Source of the DNA: Arthrobacter sp. MYb23 | GTDB taxonomy: Bacteria; Actinomycetota; Actinomycetes; Actinomycetales; Micrococcaceae | Assembly (NCBI RefSeq): GCF_002979775.1 | Contig: NZ_PCPR01000015.1 | Coordinates: 49,026-113,025, forward strand | Direction: 5' to 3' | Length of the DNA: 64,000 nt | In this document: in pieces, positions 42,290 to 49,970 of the stretch | How the letters are laid out: each line of letters starts with the position of its first letter | Numbering within the stretch: the stretch's first letter is position 1 | Program-made: the position numbers and the translations under genes | The notes under the pieces: generated by a model | Told to the model about the DNA's origin: nothing | Databases searched by the model: none | What the model saw: the letters and a program-made list of their open reading frames with translations, nothing else

Positions 42290-43144
42290 TCAGGACCCCA
42301 GCGGGATCACCAGCGGCGTGTGGCTCACGGGGTCATCGATCACAATGCACGGCAGGCCAAACACGTGCTCCACCAACTCAGCTGTGACCACATCGGCGGG
42401 CCGGCCCTCCGCAACCACTGCTCCGTCCTTCATGGCAATGAGGTGCGTGGCATAGCGGCAGGCGTGGTTCAGATCGTGGAGCACGGCCACCAGGGTGTTT
42501 CCTTCTTTATTGAGCCGCCGGAACAGTTCCAGGAGCTCGATCTGGTGCGCGATATCCAGGAATGTGGTGGGCTCATCCAAGAGCAATAAAGGGGTTTGCT
42601 GCGCCAGCACCATAGCCACCCACACGCGTTGCCGCTGCCCACCGGAGAGCTCGTCCACCAATCGGCCGGACAATCCGTCAACATTCGTGGCTTCCAAGGC
42701 CTGAACTACGGCGGCCTCATCTGCCTCGGACCATTGGCGCAACAGCTTCTGGTGCGGGTACCGCCCACGGGCAACGAGGTCCGCCACGGTAATTCCATCG
42801 GGCGCTATGGAAGTTTGGGGCAACAAACCGAGCCGGCGAGCCACTTCCTTGGCACCGTAGGAGGAGATGCTCTTGCCATCCAACAAGACAGCGCCGGCCG
42901 CGGGCGTAAGCAGCCGGGACAGCGCACGCAACAGCGTCGACTTACCGCAGGCATTCGGGCCCACGATCACCGTGAACTCGCCATCGGGAATGCGCACGTC
43001 AAGGGCCTGGGACACGGTGCGGCCGGCGTACCCCAGGCTCACATTCTCAGCGTGGAGCCGCGCGGAACCCGGCGCCGAAACAGAAACGGGAACAGGAACA
43101 TCCAACACATCAGTCAAAGCAATCTCCTTCAATTCTTCAGTCAT
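42290..43144 (-). CDS. Ferric-siderophore ABC transporter ATP-binding protein
   Basis: A 284-residue FepC/FhuC-type ATPase. Walker A is VGPNACGKSTLLRAL, the signature LSGGQRQRVW, Walker B LLLLDEPTTFLD, and the H-loop VLHDLNHACRYATHL. The YAGRT and GLLPQTSIAPDGITVADLVARGRYPH blocks are typical of iron-chelate importers. It energises import through the two FecCD permeases encoded immediately upstream; its start overlaps the stop of the adjacent permease gene by 4 bases. Last gene of the operon. Confidence 0.94.
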   Translation of the reverse strand: MTEELKEIALTDVLDVPVPVSVSAPGSARLHAENVSLGYAGRTVSQALDVRIPDGEFTVIVGPNACGKSTLLRALSRLLTPAAGAVLLDGKSISSYGAKEVARRLGLLPQTSIAPDGITVADLVARGRYPHQKLLRQWSEADEAAVVQALEATNVDGLSGRLVDELSGGQRQRVWVAMVLAQQTPLLLLDEPTTFLDIAHQIELLELFRRLNKEGNTLVAVLHDLNHACRYATHLIAMKDGAVVAEGRPADVVTAELVEHVFGLPCIVIDDPVSHTPLVIPLGS

Positions 43145-44229
43145 TGCCGCTTCACCTCACGGGCGAGGAGCCATACGAGGTAGCAGCCACCGATACTGAC
43201 GGTCACTACGCCCACGGGCAGTTGGATGGGGGCGAAAAGGTTTTGCGCCACGATGTCGCTGGCCACCAGCAGGAACGCGCCCATGGCAGCCGAGGGAACC
43301 ATTCCCACGGAAGCGGACCGGGTCAGGCGGCGCGCCAGTTGAGGGGCGGCCAAGGAAACGAAGGCGATGGGACCAGCCGCGGCGGTGACCATCGCGGTCA
43401 AAGCCACGCCCACCACTGCGAGGACCAGCCGCGAGCCTTCCAGCCGAACGCCCAAGGCCCGGGCGGCGTCGTCGCCCATTTCCAAAAGGCCCAACCGTCG
43501 GCCGTAAAAGGCCAGCACCACCAGGAGCACCGCAAAGACGATCACCACCGGCAGCACCTGCTCCCAGCCAATCTTGTTCAGGGAACCAGCGCCCCAGACG
43601 GCAGCAGACATAGCCTGCTCCAAGGACGCCTTGAGGATCATGAACGTGTTCACCGACGCCAACATGGCACTCACGGCGATGCCGGCGATGATGAGCCGGA
43701 ACCCCTGAATGCCCTTTTTGTAGGCGAACACGTACACAAGGGCAGCCGTCACCAGCCCACCCACCAAGGCACCGGCAGAAACAGCAAAGTAGCCGCCGCC
43801 CATCAGCAGGATGACCACCAGCGCGCCCGTGTAGGCACCGGTGTTGAAGCCGATCACGTCCGGGCTTCCCAACGCGTTACGGGTCAGGGATTGGAAGATT
43901 GCCCCGCTGACCCCCATGGCCGCCCCCAATAACAGGGCCAGGAGGACGCGGGGCAATCTCCACTCCACCACCACCATGTGCACGGCACCGCTGGATTGGC
44001 CCAGCAGTGCCGAAACAACGTCCGGTACCGCAACGCTGAACTCACCCAGGCCAAGGGCGACGACGGCGAGCGCCAGTGCGGCGGCTACGAGGACGGCGGT
44101 GACAACCAGGGTGCGGACGTCGACGCGGAGTGAGATGCGACCACCAAATCGGCGGACAGCGAAGGTCCTCCGGCCGAAGTCGATCGCGGGCGCCTGATCA
44201 ACGGATGTCGCTTGGTCAACCGAAGTCAT
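43141..44229 (-). CDS. Ferric-siderophore ABC transporter permease, FecCD family (second)
   Basis: A 362-residue FecCD/BtuC-type permease with about ten membrane segments. Blocks are VEWRLPRVLLALLLGAAMGVSGAIFQSLTRNALGSPDVIGFNTGAYTGAL, AAVWGAGSLNKIGWEQVLPV, and AAAGPIAFVSLAAPQLARRLTRSASVGMVPSAAMGAFLLVASDI. I chose ATG 44229 because it overlaps the stop of the upstream permease gene by 4 bases (ATGA); the frame continues to 44688, but that part is antisense shadow of the neighbour. Forms the membrane heterodimer with the next protein. Confidence 0.93.
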   Translation of the reverse strand: MTSVDQATSVDQAPAIDFGRRTFAVRRFGGRISLRVDVRTLVVTAVLVAAALALAVVALGLGEFSVAVPDVVSALLGQSSGAVHMVVVEWRLPRVLLALLLGAAMGVSGAIFQSLTRNALGSPDVIGFNTGAYTGALVVILLMGGGYFAVSAGALVGGLVTAALVYVFAYKKGIQGFRLIIAGIAVSAMLASVNTFMILKASLEQAMSAAVWGAGSLNKIGWEQVLPVVIVFAVLLVVLAFYGRRLGLLEMGDDAARALGVRLEGSRLVLAVVGVALTAMVTAAAGPIAFVSLAAPQLARRLTRSASVGMVPSAAMGAFLLVASDIVAQNLFAPIQLPVGVVTVSIGGCYLVWLLAREVKRQ

Positions 44230-45335
44230 AGGGTGCTCACTTTCCGGCGTCGAATGAGCCAGATGAGGACGGGTGCGCCAACGAATGCGGTGATAATTCC
44301 TACCTGCATTTCGCCGGGGCGGAGAACAATGCGCCCCACGATGTCGGACACCAGAAGCAGTACTGGCGAGAGCACCAGCGTGTAGGCCAGAATCCAGCGC
44401 TGGTCCGGACCAACAATCCATCGGGCAACGTGCGGGACCATGAGGCCCACGAAGCCGATGGGGCCGGCAGCTGCGGTGGCGGCGCCGCAGAGCAGGGTCA
44501 CTGAGACGATGGTCCAGATACGAGTGCTCACTATGTCCGCCCCGAGCGACTTGGCGGTGTCCTCGCCCATGGCCACGGCGTTCAGGGGCCGGGCCATGGC
44601 AAGGGCGATGAGCGTTCCAACAAGGATGAACGGTGTCACGGTGGTGAAGATCTCCCACGTGCGGTTGCTGAGGGTTCCGGCGCTCCAACTGCGCATGCTG
44701 TCGAAAACAGCGGGGCGTAGGAGCGTGATTCCGGAGGAAATACCGCCGAGGACTGCCCCGAGGGCAACCCCGGCGAGGGTGAGGCGAAGCGGGGTGGTCC
44801 CGCCCCTCCCCCGTGAGCCGATGAAGTACACAGCCACGGTGGCCACCACGGCACCGGCGAACGAGAACCAGATGTACTCGTGGATGCTGGTGACTCCGAA
44901 GATCGCAACGCCGAGGACCACGAAGAACCCGGCACCGGCGTTGACGCCCAGGATGCCAGGGTCCGCCAACGGGTTGCGTGTCAACGCTTGGATCAGCGCC
45001 CCGGACAGTCCCAGGGCAACGCCTACCACCACGCCGGTGACGGTTCGGGGCAGGCGGAGATCGTGGATGATCACGTGCTCCGGCGAGGCATCGTACGCCG
45101 TGATGGCGGGCCAGAGAGCGGCCAGGTCAATGTCCTTGGAGCCCACCACCAGGCTCAACCAGAGAACCATGGCCAACGCGCCTATTGCTGCGAGCAATCC
45201 CAGCAGGCGGTACCGGTTCACTGAGGCGAGGCCTGCAGGGCGCGCGCCAGCAGAAGAAGCCGGGGCCGCGTCCTGCACTTCAGCGGCTGAGGCGTCAGTT
45301 ACGACAGAACGCGGCGCCATGGTTCCCGATGCCAT
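44226..45335 (-). CDS. Ferric-siderophore ABC transporter permease, FecCD family (first)
   Basis: A 369-residue FepD-like permease. The first 40 residues are an Ala/Pro-rich cytosolic tail before YRLLGLLAAIGALAMVLWLSL. Family blocks are IHDLRLPRTVTGVVVGVALGLSGALIQALTRNPLADPGILGVNAGAGFFVVLG, SWSAGTLSNRTWEIFTTV and GPIGFVGLMVPHVARWIVGPDQRWILAYT. Its start adjoins the stop of the siderophore-interacting protein gene (45336), so transcription and translation are continuous through the import locus. Confidence 0.93.
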   Translation of the reverse strand: MASGTMAPRSVVTDASAAEVQDAAPASSAGARPAGLASVNRYRLLGLLAAIGALAMVLWLSLVVGSKDIDLAALWPAITAYDASPEHVIIHDLRLPRTVTGVVVGVALGLSGALIQALTRNPLADPGILGVNAGAGFFVVLGVAIFGVTSIHEYIWFSFAGAVVATVAVYFIGSRGRGGTTPLRLTLAGVALGAVLGGISSGITLLRPAVFDSMRSWSAGTLSNRTWEIFTTVTPFILVGTLIALAMARPLNAVAMGEDTAKSLGADIVSTRIWTIVSVTLLCGAATAAAGPIGFVGLMVPHVARWIVGPDQRWILAYTLVLSPVLLLVSDIVGRIVLRPGEMQVGIITAFVGAPVLIWLIRRRKVSTL

Positions 45336-46217
45336 TTAGAGGCCCAGCAATTCGAACTTGGCGTCCTGCAGGTCCACGATTTCCTCGCGATCCCGCTTCT
45401 CGTTGGACCACAGCTCGTCGAACCAGCGGCGGGTTTCGGCGTCGAGGTTTTCCCAGCGCTCTTCCCAAGCTTCGCTCTTGTCCGTCCAGTAGCCAATCAG
45501 CTTGTAGGACTCGGGCGTGAGCTTCTTTTCATGCCGGAGGTACTTGCGGATCCCGCGCAGCACCTTGGTTTCGCCGGCCACCCAGATGTAACCCACGCCG
45601 CCTGGCAACTCCATCGATCGAAGGACCTCGTCCAGGCGGGACTGGCTGTGGCCGTTCCCGCCGTAAATCCAGGCGACCTCGGTTCCGGCCCCGCGGGCCA
45701 GTGCCTGCTGGTGCGATGCATCCTCAACCTCGATCAGGACCCGGGTCCGAACCCCTGGCGGCGTCTGCTCCACGAGCCGGGCCACAGCCGGCAGCCCGGT
45801 GGCATCCGCCAGCAGGATCTGCCACTGCAGGTCAGCCGGCGGCTCATACAGTCCAGTGGGCGAGTTAAGCCCGACGACGTCGCCCACCTGGGCGCGCTGC
45901 GCCCAGGAAGCTGCCAGTCCGCCGTCGTGAACTACGAAGTCAATGTCGATGGTCCCGGCCGCAGCGTCCACACCGCGGACTGTGTATGTCCGCATGGCGG
46001 ACGGCTCGACGCCGTCGGACCAGTCCCAGGAGTCGCCGGTGGAGATGGGCAGCCGTGCCTCATGCGTGCCAGGATCGGGCAGGAAGACGCGGAGGTATTC
46101 ATCGCCGACGCCCGTGGTGTCGAAGTCGGACAAGCCGGGTCCGCCGAAGGTGATCCGGACCATTCCGGGCGTCAGCAGGCGGGTGGCGATGACCTCAGCC
46201 CGGTAGATGCTCATCAT
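45336..46217 (-). CDS. Siderophore-interacting protein (FAD/NADPH ferric-siderophore reductase)
   Basis: A 293-residue cytosolic flavoprotein of the SIP/ViuB family. The FAD-binding domain has SAMRTYTVRGVD (RxYT motif, near residue 87) and IDFVVHDGGLAASWAQRAQVGDVVGLNSPTG. The NAD(P)-binding SIP domain has LLADATGLPAVARLVEQTPPG and YIWVAGETKVLRGIRKYLRHE. It reduces ferric iron from the imported siderophore. I chose ATG 46217, which overlaps the stop of the binding-protein gene (ATGATGAG); the second ATG at 46214 is equally possible. The C-terminal tail (EEIVDLQDAKFELLGL) is a charged extension. Confidence 0.9.
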   Translation of the reverse strand: MMSIYRAEVIATRLLTPGMVRITFGGPGLSDFDTTGVGDEYLRVFLPDPGTHEARLPISTGDSWDWSDGVEPSAMRTYTVRGVDAAAGTIDIDFVVHDGGLAASWAQRAQVGDVVGLNSPTGLYEPPADLQWQILLADATGLPAVARLVEQTPPGVRTRVLIEVEDASHQQALARGAGTEVAWIYGGNGHSQSRLDEVLRSMELPGGVGYIWVAGETKVLRGIRKYLRHEKKLTPESYKLIGYWTDKSEAWEERWENLDAETRRWFDELWSNEKRDREEIVDLQDAKFELLGL

Positions 46218-47185
46218 GACAGGAGCGCCTTTTCGAACTTCTCCAGCAGGGCGTACTGGCCGCTGGGCGAGCCGTAGATCATTTCGAGGTCGTAGGTGTG
46301 GATCTGCTTGTTGGCCACGAAGGGCAGCGAGGTCCACAGCTTGTTGTTGGCCAGCGGAGCGAAGGCATCCGGGTTGGCGCCATCCTTCTCGGGGACCTCA
46401 GTGGTGATGATGGCGTCGATGCCGTTGAGCTGTTCGAGCTGCTCGGCGCTGAGTTTGACGCCTTCGCCGTCGGCCAGCGGGGAAACCTTCAAACCGAGAT
46501 CCTTGATGACCAGGCACGGCGTTCCATAGCAGCTGACCGATACCTGGTCCTCGTAGTAGTCCACGGGGCCGATTACCAGGTTGCTCTTGCCTGCCGCGGC
46601 CAGACGCTTCTTCACGTCATCAACCTTGGCCTGGTACTTGTCCATCCAGGCCTGGTACTGCTCGGTCTTGCCGAAGGCCTCGGCTACGGTCTTGAACTTG
46701 GTGCGCCAATCGCTGCCATCGAAGCCGTTGAACGTGTAGGTGGGGGCGATGTCGGAGAGCTTGCCGTCAAGTTCCTTCTCGTAGCCCAGGCCGTTCAGGA
46801 TGACGTCCGGCTGTGCTTTGAGGATGGCCTCGAAGTTGAATTCCGGGTAGTTGGTGAACGGCGTGATGCCCTTGAGGGCGTCTTGGTCGAAGAAGTACGG
46901 GAAGCCCGAGTAGCCGCTGTCACGGATAGGCTGCTGGCTGGCCAGCGGAATGCCGAGCGTGATGAGCATGTCCAGGTCCGTGGTGTACATGCCCAGGGCC
47001 TTCTTCGGTTCCGCAGGGATGTTCACCTCTTTGACCTCGCTGGTGACCGTGCGGGTCTCCGATTTGGCGCTTGCGCTGGCATCGGTGGTGGCGCTAGCCC
47101 CTGTGCTGGCGCAGCCGCTCAAAAGCAGAGCTGCGGATGCCAAGGCCGCAACGGCGGCAGACAAGGTTTTAGTGCGTGAAATCAC
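46214..47185 (-). CDS. Siderophore-binding lipoprotein (FepB/FecB type)
   Basis: A 323-residue periplasmic-binding-type lipoprotein. The signal and lipobox are LASAALLLSGCAS, with Cys25 for lipid attachment and a Ser/Thr/Ala linker. The TroA/FecB fold is seen in ALGMYTTDLDMLITLGIPLASQQPI, FNFEAILKAQPDVILNGLGY and LNGIDAIITTEVPE. First gene of the leftward import operon (lipoprotein-SIP-permeases-ATPase). A 19-bp iron box lies 87 bases upstream at 47272-47290, so expression should rise when iron is low. Confidence 0.93.
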   Translation of the reverse strand: MISRTKTLSAAVAALASAALLLSGCASTGASATTDASASAKSETRTVTSEVKEVNIPAEPKKALGMYTTDLDMLITLGIPLASQQPIRDSGYSGFPYFFDQDALKGITPFTNYPEFNFEAILKAQPDVILNGLGYEKELDGKLSDIAPTYTFNGFDGSDWRTKFKTVAEAFGKTEQYQAWMDKYQAKVDDVKKRLAAAGKSNLVIGPVDYYEDQVSVSCYGTPCLVIKDLGLKVSPLADGEGVKLSAEQLEQLNGIDAIITTEVPEKDGANPDAFAPLANNKLWTSLPFVANKQIHTYDLEMIYGSPSGQYALLEKFEKALLS

Positions 47186-47271
47186 TGCGGTCCTCTTGAT
47201 TCTCAGGGGAGACGGAGAGCTCCCGTTGGCGGCCGCGGCCCGATGTTGGGCTCAATCAGCGACTACCGAAG

Positions 47272-47290
47272 TTAGGTATACCTACCCTAA
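47272..47290. promoter_or_regulatory. DtxR/IdeR iron box upstream of the siderophore operon
   Basis: TTAGGTATACCTACCCTAA, close to the actinobacterial 19-bp consensus TTAGGTTAGGCTAACCTAA. It lies in the gap between the lipoprotein gene start (47185) and the 3' end of the AraC gene (47321). Confidence 0.8.
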
Positions 47291-47320
47291 CAACGCTGAG
47301 CGATTGAAAACCGATGGATT

Positions 47321-48163
47321 CTATTCGGAACCGGCCAAAGAGTGGTGGTTTCCGGCCTTAAGCGAGGACACGTACCACCCCGGAGTGTGCCCCATCACCT
47401 TTCGGAACACTTGGACGAAGGCACTGGGATTGTTGTAGCCCACCCTTCTACTGACCGAGGAAACCGGGTAACCGGCGGCCAGCAATCCCAAGGCAACGCG
47501 CACCCTGGCATGAATGCGCCACTGGGCAAACGTCATGCCTGTTTCCTTGTGAAACAGGCGGGACAAGTTGCGGACGCTAATGGACACTTCGACGCTCCAT
47601 TCCTCCAATGAGCGGTCCAGGGCCGGATCATCCAGGAGTGCGCGGGCGATGAGTTCCAGCCGCGGATCGGTGGGCATTGGCAACAGCATCGGCCGGGCAT
47701 CCACAACATCAAGCAGACCCAACACCACCTGTTCAGAACCCTTCCGAAGGGAGTCGTCCATGTCGAAGGTGCTCATATGGCGCAACAGTTCCTGTGCGGC
47801 GGTGGGCACCGTGACTGCCACGGTCCGGCTCGCCAACTGCGGCGCCACCTGCGCATCAATGTGCGAGCAATAGAACCCCGTACCCTGCGTTGATTTCACG
47901 GCATGCACCACGCCCGCAGGAATCCACAGCCCCAGCGTTGCCGGTACGGCAAAGAAACCACCATCGGCCTCCACCGTCAGCACACCACGGGCACCCCACA
48001 GCAACTCATGGGTTTCGTGGACGTGTTCAGTCCAGGTGGCAGGTGTGGCGCACTCGAAATATCCGGTGTACACGCCATAGACCTGCTGCGACGTCTCGCC
48101 CTCGGCGAGGGCATCCGGAGGAAGGGCTGCCTGTCCGGATTGCGATATAGCTTGGCGGGTCAT
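47321..48163 (-). CDS. AraC-family transcriptional regulator
   Basis: A 280-residue regulator. The N-terminal cupin-like AraC sensor has EHVHETHELLWGARGVLTVEADGGFFAVPATLGLWIPAGVVHAV. The C-terminal double helix-turn-helix has LEEWSVEVSISVRNLSRLFHKETGMTFAQWRIHARVRVALGLLAAGYPVSSVSRRVGYNNPSAFVQVFRKVMGHTPGWY. It sits between the import operon and the exporter genes, so control of siderophore transport is likely. An iron box between it and the divergent exporter gene (48179-48197) could place it under DtxR control too. Confidence 0.9.
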   Translation of the reverse strand: MTRQAISQSGQAALPPDALAEGETSQQVYGVYTGYFECATPATWTEHVHETHELLWGARGVLTVEADGGFFAVPATLGLWIPAGVVHAVKSTQGTGFYCSHIDAQVAPQLASRTVAVTVPTAAQELLRHMSTFDMDDSLRKGSEQVVLGLLDVVDARPMLLPMPTDPRLELIARALLDDPALDRSLEEWSVEVSISVRNLSRLFHKETGMTFAQWRIHARVRVALGLLAAGYPVSSVSRRVGYNNPSAFVQVFRKVMGHTPGWYVSSLKAGNHHSLAGSE

Positions 48164-48178
48164 CTGGCCTTCTTGAAG

Positions 48179-48197
48179 TTAGGTGAGCCTTACTATG
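48179..48197. promoter_or_regulatory. Iron-box-like site overlapping the exporter ribosome site
   Basis: TTAGGTGAGCCTTACTATG keeps the TTAGG half and AGCCTTAC core of the iron box but has a weaker right half. The AGGTGAG inside it also serves as the likely ribosome site for ATG 48195. Confidence 0.55.
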
Positions 48198-49970
48198 GTA
48201 AGCATGCCCTCCAGTTCCGCCATTCCGTCCTGCCCGCCCGGGCGTAACAAGCCAACTCCCTGGACGGCTTCCCGTCTCTTCACCTTCACCCTTTTGGCCA
48301 ACGGCCGCTGGAAGTTGTTACTGGTGGGCTGCGCCGGCTTCATTTTGCATCAGGTCAGCGAGGCGCTGGTTCCGGTCACCATCGGCGCTGCCGTTGACAA
48401 AGCGATTTCACCGCACGACGCCGGCGCCCTCCTCTGGTGGCTTGGCGCCCTGGCTGTGGTCTTCGTGGTGCTCGCCCTTTCCTGGCGTATCGGCACCCTC
48501 GCCACCAACCGCTCCTTCCTGTACGGTTCGCACGATCTCCGTCAGTTGGCAGTGGAGCGCACTCTTCACCCGCGTGGGATGGCAGCCCGGCGGGCACCCG
48601 GCGAAATCGTTGCGATTACCTCTTCCGACGCAGACAGGGTTGCCGGCTTGGCCTGGCTCATCGGCGGTGGCCTTGCAGCCGCGGCCGGCGTCATCACCTC
48701 AGCCGTGACGCTGCTGTTGATTTCGGTCCCTTTGGGCATCGCAGTCCTGGTGGCCACGCCCGTCATGCTGGTGGTGATGCAGCGCCTCACTAAACCGTTG
48801 GAGGACCGCAGCGATGTGGAACAGTCCTCGGCGGCCCGTGCCGGCGCGCTGGCTACGGACTTCGTGACAGGATCTCGTCCTCTCAAAGGCCTCGGCGCCG
48901 AGGAGGCAGCCGTGACCCGCTACACAGCCGCGAGCCGGGCATCCCTGTTGGCTGGCCTGCGGGCCGTCCGCTCCAGATCCGCTTACAACGGCGCCAGCAC
49001 CGCCCTTTCCGCTGCCTTCCTGGCCGGGATTGCCTTCTTCGCAGCCTGGTTCGCCGTTCAAGGCAGCATTACGGTAGGACAACTGGTGGCGGTTGTAGGC
49101 GTGGCCCAATTCGTCCAGGGGCCCATGGCCGCACTTGGTTTCCTCAGCGTGGAACTCGCACGCAAACGCGCCTCGGCCGCACGCATAGCAGTGTTGCTCG
49201 CGGAACCGGACGCGGTGCCAGCACTTGAGTCGGAAGAACGCACGACGACGACTGCCGGCTCGGCTTCCAGCGACCCATTGCGCGAACCAGCCCCGCTCCT
49301 CGAACTCCGCGCCGGCTCCGGCGACTCTGCGTTTCCGCCCTTCACGGCCGCTGCCGGGGAAATCGTGGGCGTGGTTCTTCCCGACGGAACACAAGCGAGG
49401 CTCCTGGTGGACACGCTCGGCTCCCGCACGCCTGCACCCCGAGGCCTGGTGTCCATCGACGGCCAGGATGCCGCAGATCTGGATCCCGTCCACGTCCGTT
49501 CGAGGGTCTTCGCAGACAGTCACGACGGCGTGCTGTTCCGCGGCAGTGTCCGCGACAACGTGGCAGTAGCCGACACTCCACTGGACGAACGGGCCATGGC
49601 GGCGGCCGCCGTCGGGGACTTTGTCTCGCAACTGCCGGAAGGCACCGAAACTGTGCTCGCCGGGGGCGGTCAAAGCCTGTCGGGCGGCCAGCGGCAGCGG
49701 CTGGTGTTGGGCCGTTCACTGCACCAAAAGCAACCGGTTCTGGTCCTGCACGACCCCACCACCGCCGTCGACACTGCCACCGAAGCCGTGATTGCTGATG
49801 GCTTGCGGAACTTCCCTGACAAAGCTCTGGTGCTGGTGACTACAAGTCCCACACTGCTGGCTGTCTGCCATCGGGTGGTGATGGGCGGGGGTGGCGCAGC
49901 ATCTGAAAGCGGCACCCACCGTGAACTCCTGGCGACGTCCACCGGCTACCGCGAGGTGGTGGGCTCTTGA
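48195..49970 (+). CDS. ABC exporter half-transporter A with degenerate ATP-binding motifs
   Basis: A 591-residue type IV ABC exporter subunit: six membrane helices (residues about 25-310) then a nucleotide-binding domain. The signature LSGGQRQRL is perfect, but Walker A reads GVVLPDGTQARLL (no GxGKS/T lysine), the Q-loop glutamine is Asp (VFADSHD), Walker B is LVLHDPTTAVD (His-Asp instead of Asp-Glu), and the H-loop histidine is Thr (LVTTSPT). It can therefore only lend its signature to a partner. ATG 48195 has AGGTGAG 7 bases upstream; GTG 48183 and ATG 48204 are alternatives. Its stop overlaps the start of subunit B (TTGA). The iron locus suggests siderophore or iron-related export or import. 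Confidence 0.88.
   Translation: MVSMPSSSAIPSCPPGRNKPTPWTASRLFTFTLLANGRWKLLLVGCAGFILHQVSEALVPVTIGAAVDKAISPHDAGALLWWLGALAVVFVVLALSWRIGTLATNRSFLYGSHDLRQLAVERTLHPRGMAARRAPGEIVAITSSDADRVAGLAWLIGGGLAAAAGVITSAVTLLLISVPLGIAVLVATPVMLVVMQRLTKPLEDRSDVEQSSAARAGALATDFVTGSRPLKGLGAEEAAVTRYTAASRASLLAGLRAVRSRSAYNGASTALSAAFLAGIAFFAAWFAVQGSITVGQLVAVVGVAQFVQGPMAALGFLSVELARKRASAARIAVLLAEPDAVPALESEERTTTTAGSASSDPLREPAPLLELRAGSGDSAFPPFTAAAGEIVGVVLPDGTQARLLVDTLGSRTPAPRGLVSIDGQDAADLDPVHVRSRVFADSHDGVLFRGSVRDNVAVADTPLDERAMAAAAVGDFVSQLPEGTETVLAGGGQSLSGGQRQRLVLGRSLHQKQPVLVLHDPTTAVDTATEAVIADGLRNFPDKALVLVTTSPTLLAVCHRVVMGGGGAASESGTHRELLATSTGYREVVGS

Noticed and set aside
43141..44688. Longer form of the second FecCD permease
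   Set aside because: The N-terminal 150 residues would be antisense-like text overlapping the upstream permease gene; the ATGA overlap at 44229 marks the true start.
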